From: Bradyrhizobium hereditatis
GTDB lineage: Bacteria; Pseudomonadota; Alphaproteobacteria; Rhizobiales; Xanthobacteraceae
DNA: 64,000 nucleotides
Direction: 5' to 3'
Assembly: GCF_020329435.1 (NCBI RefSeq)
Contig: NZ_JAGKJK010000001.1
Span: 372,001-436,000 of the forward strand
Part shown: positions 58,993 to 64,000 of the stretch, piece by piece
Position numbering within the stretch: the first letter of the stretch is position 1
Layout: each line of letters begins with the position of its first letter
Made by a program: the position numbers and the translations under genes
Notes under the pieces: model-generated
Told to the model about the DNA's origin: nothing
The model's input: only the letters and a program-made list of their open reading frames with translations
The model's database searches: none

Positions 58993-60168
58993 ATGATGGC
59001 CTCAAACAGGGCGCCGCTTCTGAACTTCGACCTCGGCGAGACCGCGGATGCGATTCGCGAGACGGTGCATTCATTTTCGCAAGACCAGATCGCCCCGCGC
59101 GCCGCCGAGATCGACCGCAGCAATCAATTTCCGCGCGACCTCTGGCCCAAGATCGGCGCGCTCGGCCTGCACGGCATCACGGTCGAGGAGGAATATGGCG
59201 GCGCCGGGCTCGGCTATCTCGAACACTGCATCGCGCTGGAGGAAATCTCGCGCGCCTCGGCCGCGGTCGGGCTGTCCTATGGCGCGCATTCCAACCTCTG
59301 CGTCAACCAGATCCGCCGCAACGGCAGTGAGGCGCAGAAACGCAAATATCTGCCGAAGCTGATCTCGGGCGAGCATGTCGGCTCGCTCGCGATGTCGGAG
59401 CCCGGCGCCGGCTCCGACGTGGTCTCGATGAAGACCCGGGCCGACAAGAAGGGCGACCGCTTCGTGCTCAATGGCAACAAGATGTGGATCACCAACGGCC
59501 CCGAGGCCGACACGCTGGTGGTCTACGCCAAGACCGACGCTGGCGCCGGCCCGCGCGGCATCACCGCCTTCCTCATCGAAAAAGGCATGAAGGGATTTTC
59601 CACCGCGCAAAAGCTCGACAAGCTCGGCATGCGCGGCTCCGACACCTGCGAATTGCTGTTTCAAGATTGCGAGGTGCCGGCAGAGAACGTGCTCGGCGAG
59701 GTCGGCCGCGGCGTCAACGTCTTGATGAGCGGCCTCGACTATGAGCGCGCGGTGCTGGCGGCGGGGCCGATCGGCATCATGCAGGCCTGCCTGGACGTGG
59801 TGCTGCCTTACGTGCACGAGCGCAAGCAGTTCGGCGAGCCGATCGGCACCTTCCAACTGGTGCAGGGCAAGATCGCCGACATGTACACCACGATGAACGC
59901 CTCGCGCGCCTATGTCTACGCGGTGGCGAAAGCCTGCGACCGCGGCGAGACCACGCGCGAGGATGCCGCCGGCGCGATTCTCTATGCCGCGGAGAAGGCG
60001 ACGCAATGCGCACTCGACGCCATCCAGCTCTTAGGGGGCAACGGCTACATCAACGACTACCCAACCGGGCGGCTCGTGCGCGACGCCAAGCTCTACGAGA
60101 TCGGCGCCGGCACCAGCGAAATCCGCCGCATGCTGATCGGGCGGGAGCTGTTTGAAAAGACCGCTTGA
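58993..60168 (+). CDS. liuA: Isovaleryl-CoA dehydrogenase
   Basis: A 391-residue acyl-CoA dehydrogenase (ATG at 58993 or 58996, after GGGGGAA). FAD-binding and substrate motifs: [27 protein letters not shown] and [19 protein letters not shown]; the catalytic Glu lies in [16 protein letters not shown] (about 250), the position used by isovaleryl-CoA dehydrogenases rather than the later one of other ACADs. It oxidises isovaleryl-CoA to 3-methylcrotonyl-CoA in leucine breakdown. Confidence 0.95.
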   Translation: MMASNRAPLLNFDLGETADAIRETVHSFSQDQIAPRAAEIDRSNQFPRDLWPKIGALGLHGITVEEEYGGAGLGYLEHCIALEEISRASAAVGLSYGAHSNLCVNQIRRNGSEAQKRKYLPKLISGEHVGSLAMSEPGAGSDVVSMKTRADKKGDRFVLNGNKMWITNGPEADTLVVYAKTDAGAGPRGITAFLIEKGMKGFSTAQKLDKLGMRGSDTCELLFQDCEVPAENVLGEVGRGVNVLMSGLDYERAVLAAGPIGIMQACLDVVLPYVHERKQFGEPIGTFQLVQGKIADMYTTMNASRAYVYAVAKACDRGETTREDAAGAILYAAEKATQCALDAIQLLGGNGYINDYPTGRLVRDAKLYEIGAGTSEIRRMLIGRELFEKTA

Positions 60169-60285
60169 ACTTCACATTCGGCCGAAGATGGTACAGGCTG
60201 TTGCATCTCCTTCGAAAGTACGGTTCCGCTCCTCCTGAAGCCATCTCAGGGCACCCCAGCATATAAAGATAAAGAAACGCCGATC

Positions 60286-61890
60286 ATGCCGCTTCATTCC
60301 ACCATCGATCCCACATCATCGGAGTTTGCCCGCAACGCTGACGTGATGCGCGGTCTCGTGGCCGAGCTGCGCGAGAAGCTGAAGGTGGTGTCCGGCGGCG
60401 GCGGTGAGGCGTCGCGCAAGCGACATACCTCGCGCGGCAAGATGCTGGCGCGCGAGCGCGTTGACCTCCTGGTAGATCCCGGCACCGCTTTCCTTGAATT
60501 GTCGCCGCTCGCCGCCAATGGCCTCTACGGCGGTGACGTTCATTCGGCGAGTGTCATCACCGGGGTAGGGCGCATTTCGGGCCGCGAATGCATCATCGTC
60601 GCTAACGACGCCACCATCAAGGGCGGCACCTATTATCCGATGACGGTGAAGAAGCATCTGCGTGCGCAGGATATCGCGCGGCAGAACAATCTGCCTTGCA
60701 TCTACATGGTCGATTCCGGCGGCGCCTTCCTGCCGATGCAGGACGAGATTTTTCCAGACGAGCGGCACTTTGGCCGCATCTTCTACAACCAGGCGCAGAT
60801 GTCGGCGCTCGGTATTCCGCAGATCGCCATTGTGATGGGCTCCTGCACCGCGGGCGGCGCTTACGTGCCGGCGATGTCGGACGAGAGCATCATCGTCCGC
60901 AACCAGGGGACTATCTTCCTCGGCGGGCCGCCGCTGGTGAAGGCGGCGACCGGCGAGGTGGTTTCCGCCGAGGAGCTTGGCGGCGCCGACGTGCATTCCC
61001 GCCACTCCGGCGTCACCGACCACTACGCCCAGAACGATGCGCATGCGATCGGGATCGCGCGGCGCATCGTCGCCACGCTGAAGCAGCCGACGCGAGCTAA
61101 CCTCAACATGCGCGAGCCGCGAGAGCCGCTGTTCCCCGCGGAGGAAATCTACGGCGTGGTCTCCGCCGACGGCCGCAAACCGTTCGACGTCCACGACATC
61201 ATCGCGCGCATCGTCGACGGTTCGGAGTTCGACGAATTCAAGAAACTCTACGGCACGACGCTGATCTGCGGCTTTGCTCACATCTGGGGCTATCCCATCG
61301 GCATCATCGCCAACAACGGCATCCTGTTCAGCGAGAGCTCGCTGAAGGGCGCGCATTTCATCGAGCTGTGCTGCCAGCGCAATATTCCGCTGGTGTTCCT
61401 GCAGAACATCACCGGCTTCATGGTCGGCAAGAAATATGAGGCCGGCGGCATCGCGCGCGATGGCGCCAAGCTGGTGACGGCGGTGGCGACCGCGGGCGTG
61501 CCCAAATTCACCGTCGTGATCGGCGGCTCCTACGGCGCCGGTAACTACGGCATGTGCGGGCGATCCTATAGTCCGCGCTTCCTCTGGCTGTGGCCGAATG
61601 CACGCATCTCGGTGATGGGGGGCGAGCAGGCTTCGATGGTGCTGAGCCAGGTTCGCCGCGACAATATCGAGGCCAAGGGCGAGACGTGGTCGGCGGAGGA
61701 GGAAGAGAAATTCCGCGCGCCAATTCGCGCGCAATATGAAAGCCAGGGTAATCCCTATTATGCCACCGCGCGGCTGTGGGACGATGGCGTGATCGATCCC
61801 GCCGATACGCGGCTGGTGCTCGGCCTTGGCCTTTCTGCCGCGGCCAATGCGCCGATCGAATCCACGAAGTTCGGCCTGTTCAGGATGTGA
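60286..61890 (+). CDS. liuB: 3-Methylcrotonyl-CoA carboxylase, carboxyltransferase (beta) subunit
   Basis: A 534-residue carboxyltransferase. Typical segments: [65 protein letters not shown], and the oxyanion-hole glycine runs [17 protein letters not shown] and [17 protein letters not shown]. It transfers carboxyl from biotin to methylcrotonyl-CoA. A 117-bp gap follows ivd; the next gene starts 2 bp after it. Confidence 0.96.
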   Translation: MPLHSTIDPTSSEFARNADVMRGLVAELREKLKVVSGGGGEASRKRHTSRGKMLARERVDLLVDPGTAFLELSPLAANGLYGGDVHSASVITGVGRISGRECIIVANDATIKGGTYYPMTVKKHLRAQDIARQNNLPCIYMVDSGGAFLPMQDEIFPDERHFGRIFYNQAQMSALGIPQIAIVMGSCTAGGAYVPAMSDESIIVRNQGTIFLGGPPLVKAATGEVVSAEELGGADVHSRHSGVTDHYAQNDAHAIGIARRIVATLKQPTRANLNMREPREPLFPAEEIYGVVSADGRKPFDVHDIIARIVDGSEFDEFKKLYGTTLICGFAHIWGYPIGIIANNGILFSESSLKGAHFIELCCQRNIPLVFLQNITGFMVGKKYEAGGIARDGAKLVTAVATAGVPKFTVVIGGSYGAGNYGMCGRSYSPRFLWLWPNARISVMGGEQASMVLSQVRRDNIEAKGETWSAEEEEKFRAPIRAQYESQGNPYYATARLWDDGVIDPADTRLVLGLGLSAAANAPIESTKFGLFRM

Positions 61891-61892
61891 AG

Positions 61893-63902
61893 ATGGACCG
61901 CGCAAAGCTCTACCGGCGTTTTCGGACGCTCCTGATTGCCAACCGCGGCGAGATCGCCTGCCGCGTCATCCGCTCCGCCCGCGCCATGGGCCTGCGGACC
62001 GTCGCCGTCTATTCGGAGGCCGATCGCGACGCCATGCATGTCGCAATGGCCGATGAGGCCGTGCTGCTCGGGCCGGCGCGGGCCCGCGACAGCTATCTCA
62101 ACATCGAGCGTGTGATCGAAGCCGGGCGCCAGACTGGCGCCGAGGCTATCCATCCCGGCTACGGTTTCCTGTCTGAAAATGCCGAGTTCGCAGAGGCGTG
62201 TCTGAAAGCCGGATTGGTGTTCGTCGGACCGACCGCCGAGATGATGACGGCGATGGGCTCGAAGTCCGGCTCCAAGGCGCTGATGGAAAAAGCGGGCGTG
62301 CCGCTGGTGCCCGGCTATCACGGCGAGGCGCAGGACGAGGCAACGCTGTCCAACGCCGCCAACAAGATCGGATTCCCGGTTCTGGTAAAGGCCTCGGCCG
62401 GCGGCGGTGGGCGCGGCATGCGCGTGGTCAATTCGGCCGGCGAGCTTGCGGCGGCAATTGTGAGCGCCAAGCGCGAGGCCAAGGCGGCGTTCGGCGACGA
62501 CCGCATGCTGATCGAGAAATACGTGCAGAACCCGCGGCACATCGAGGTGCAGATCATCGGCGACAGCCACGGCAATCTGCTCTCGCTGTGGGAGCGCGAA
62601 TGCACGCTGCAGCGCCGGCATCAGAAAGTGATCGAGGAGGCGCCGTCGCCGACGCTCGACGCCAATCAGCGCGAGAGGGTCTGCGATGCCGCGCGCAGGG
62701 CGGCGGCTGCCGTGAACTATGTCGGCGCGGGCACGATCGAATTCGTTTCCGACGGCAAGGAGGTATTCTTCATCGAGATGAACACCCGACTGCAGGTCGA
62801 GCATCCCGTGACGGAGCTGATCACGAGCGTCGATCTCGTCGAGTGGCAATTGCGCGTGGCGTTTGGCGAAAAGCTGCCGCTGGCGCAAAACGAAATCAAA
62901 CTGAACGGCCATGCCATCGAGGCGCGGGTCTACGCCGAGAATCCGCAGAAGAACTTCATGCCCTCGGTCGGCCGGATCAGGACGTGGCAGACACCCGATG
63001 CGGTCGATGGCTTGCGGATCGATGCCGGCTATCGCGCTGGCGATGCGGTGTCGCCTTACTATGACGCCATGCTGGCCAAGGTGATCGCCTGGGCGCCGAC
63101 CCGTCAGGCCGCCATCGAGCGGCTCAACCGCGGGCTGGAGGAGACTGACGTCCGCGGCATCATCACCAATATCCCGTTCCTGTCAGCGCTCATCACGCAC
63201 CCGAACGTGCGCGCCAACACCATCGACACGGGATTCATCGAGCGCGAGCTGAAGAAGCTGACGGAAGCTTCGGGCACAGCGGGCGATCTCGAGCTTTGCG
63301 CAGCGGTCGCTGCGATCGTTAACGACGAGCAGAAGGCGGCGCGCAAGGAAGCGCATTCGCCGTGGCAGACTTTCGGCTGGATGCCGGTCGGGCAGCGGCA
63401 ACGGGTATTTTCGTTCCGGCAGGGGCAGGGCGCCGAACAGAAAGTGACGCTGCGATATGGCAACGGCCCGTCGACAATATCGATCGGCAAGCATCAGTTC
63501 GTATTCGCGATCTCGCCCGCGGATGGCGGCAGTTTCGACCTGACGCTCGACGGCGTGAAGACGCGCGTCACCGCCGTGATCGAGGGGCACGAGCTTTACT
63601 TACGCACCAGGAACGGTCGTTTCGACTTGCACTGGGTCGATCCGTTCGGCGGCGAAACCGAGGAACACGTCGGGGAGGACAAGATCGTGGCGCCCTTGCC
63701 GGGAACGGTCGTGGCGCTGCTGGCCGAGGAGGGCGCCACGCTGGAAAAAGGCGCGGCCATCCTGACGCTGGAAGTCATGAAAATGGAACAGACCTTGCGC
63801 GCTCCCTTTGCGGGCACATTGAAGAAGATCAGGTGCAAGGTTGGTGATATCGTCGGCGAAGGCGTTGAACTCGCCGAAGTCGAACCGACAGCAGCGTCAT
63901 GA
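61893..63902 (+). CDS. liuD: 3-Methylcrotonyl-CoA carboxylase, biotin-carboxylase (alpha) subunit
   Basis: A 669-residue subunit: biotin carboxylase domain with the ATP-grasp loop KASAGGGGRGMRVV (about 163-177) and HIEVQIIGDSHGN, then the BT linker, and a C-terminal biotinyl domain whose lysine is in LEVMKMEQT (about 626-634). Pairs with the beta subunit. Its stop overlaps the next gene's start (ATGA). Confidence 0.96.
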   Translation: MDRAKLYRRFRTLLIANRGEIACRVIRSARAMGLRTVAVYSEADRDAMHVAMADEAVLLGPARARDSYLNIERVIEAGRQTGAEAIHPGYGFLSENAEFAEACLKAGLVFVGPTAEMMTAMGSKSGSKALMEKAGVPLVPGYHGEAQDEATLSNAANKIGFPVLVKASAGGGGRGMRVVNSAGELAAAIVSAKREAKAAFGDDRMLIEKYVQNPRHIEVQIIGDSHGNLLSLWERECTLQRRHQKVIEEAPSPTLDANQRERVCDAARRAAAAVNYVGAGTIEFVSDGKEVFFIEMNTRLQVEHPVTELITSVDLVEWQLRVAFGEKLPLAQNEIKLNGHAIEARVYAENPQKNFMPSVGRIRTWQTPDAVDGLRIDAGYRAGDAVSPYYDAMLAKVIAWAPTRQAAIERLNRGLEETDVRGIITNIPFLSALITHPNVRANTIDTGFIERELKKLTEASGTAGDLELCAAVAAIVNDEQKAARKEAHSPWQTFGWMPVGQRQRVFSFRQGQGAEQKVTLRYGNGPSTISIGKHQFVFAISPADGGSFDLTLDGVKTRVTAVIEGHELYLRTRNGRFDLHWVDPFGGETEEHVGEDKIVAPLPGTVVALLAEEGATLEKGAAILTLEVMKMEQTLRAPFAGTLKKIRCKVGDIVGEGVELAEVEPTAAS

Positions 63903-64000
63903 GCGAGCGCGTTCACATTGTCGAAGTCGGCCCGCGCGACGGGCTGCAGAACGAAAAGACGCCGATCAGCGTCGCCGATCGGATTGCCTTCGTCGAGGCG
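63899..64000 (+). CDS. liuE: Hydroxymethylglutaryl-CoA lyase (5' part, cut by window end)
   Basis: Only 34 codons are in the window. The start MSERVHIVEVGPRDGLQNEK contains the EVGPRDGLQNE motif with the Arg and Asp of HMG-CoA lyase, which cleaves HMG-CoA to acetyl-CoA and acetoacetate, the last step of leucine degradation. It overlaps the preceding gene by 4 bp, so it is coupled to it. Confidence 0.93.
   Translation, partial: MSERVHIVEVGPRDGLQNEKTPISVADRIAFVEA

Overview
The window looks like chromosomal DNA of a Bradyrhizobium-like alphaproteobacterium (Rhizobiales/Nitrobacteraceae). It is GC-rich and carries a class I PHA synthase, an NDUFS4-like complex I subunit, OpgC, a NodU/CmcH-type carbamoyltransferase, Omp25-like barrels, a rhizobial type aromatic leader peptide, and several inverted-repeat intergenic elements of a kind I associate with Bradyrhizobium genomes. 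No phage, transposase, integrase or CRISPR array is visible. The genus assignment is inferred from gene content, not from a search.

Layout. 0-6.7 kb: DedA, a Tat-exported metallo-beta-lactamase-fold protein, PaiB-like FMN protein coupled to argC, a methyltransferase, a tandem beta-barrel outer membrane protein and a MAPEG protein. 6.9-18 kb: phaC, a lipoprotein, then an amino-acid/central-carbon run (AlaC-like aminotransferase, hom, glpX), a HAD dehalogenase, a soluble MCP-like receptor with inverted domain order, recJ and an SDR. 18-24 kb: LysR/azoreductase pair, Tat lytic transglycosylase, MarR/AhpD pair and an M23 peptidase. 24-27.5 kb: EF-P with its modification enzymes EpmA and EpmB. 28-29.3 kb: DAHP synthase preceded by a leader peptide (Phe-Trp-Tyr-Phe-Ser-Tyr run) and a complete attenuator. 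29.3-33.8 kb: HdeD, PrsW, and an M20 hydrolase/MFS operon with paired palindromes upstream.

33.8-42.5 kb is the unusual part. It is a gene-sparse accessory region of very small proteins (many 26-60 aa, several single-pass membrane). It contains a concentration of GGAAC-N16/17-GTT sites matching the EcfG (PhyR-NepR-EcfG general stress response) promoter consensus. Two of these sites have no gene behind them. Each is followed within about 80 nt by a rho-independent terminator, so they look like stress-induced small RNAs. One presents a C-rich hairpin loop reminiscent of GsrN of Caulobacter. Another site is a perfect palindrome that reads as a promoter on both strands.

42.6-46 kb: CobB-type sirtuin, double cold-shock-domain protein, DUF192, tRNA-Pro and a CAP-domain protein. 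46.3-53.4 kb: a NitT/TauT-type ABC importer with a GntR regulator, divergent from an FAH-family hydrolase, a cyclase/kynurenine-formamidase-like enzyme and an amidohydrolase; this is probably an uptake-plus-catabolism module for an unknown organic acid. 54-57 kb: the carbamoyltransferase and OpgC, converging. 57.3-64 kb: NDUFS4-like protein, Lrp and TetR regulators, and the leucine/isovalerate (liu) operon ivd-mccB-mccA-mvaB, the last gene cut by the window edge, with a palindromic operator candidate upstream.
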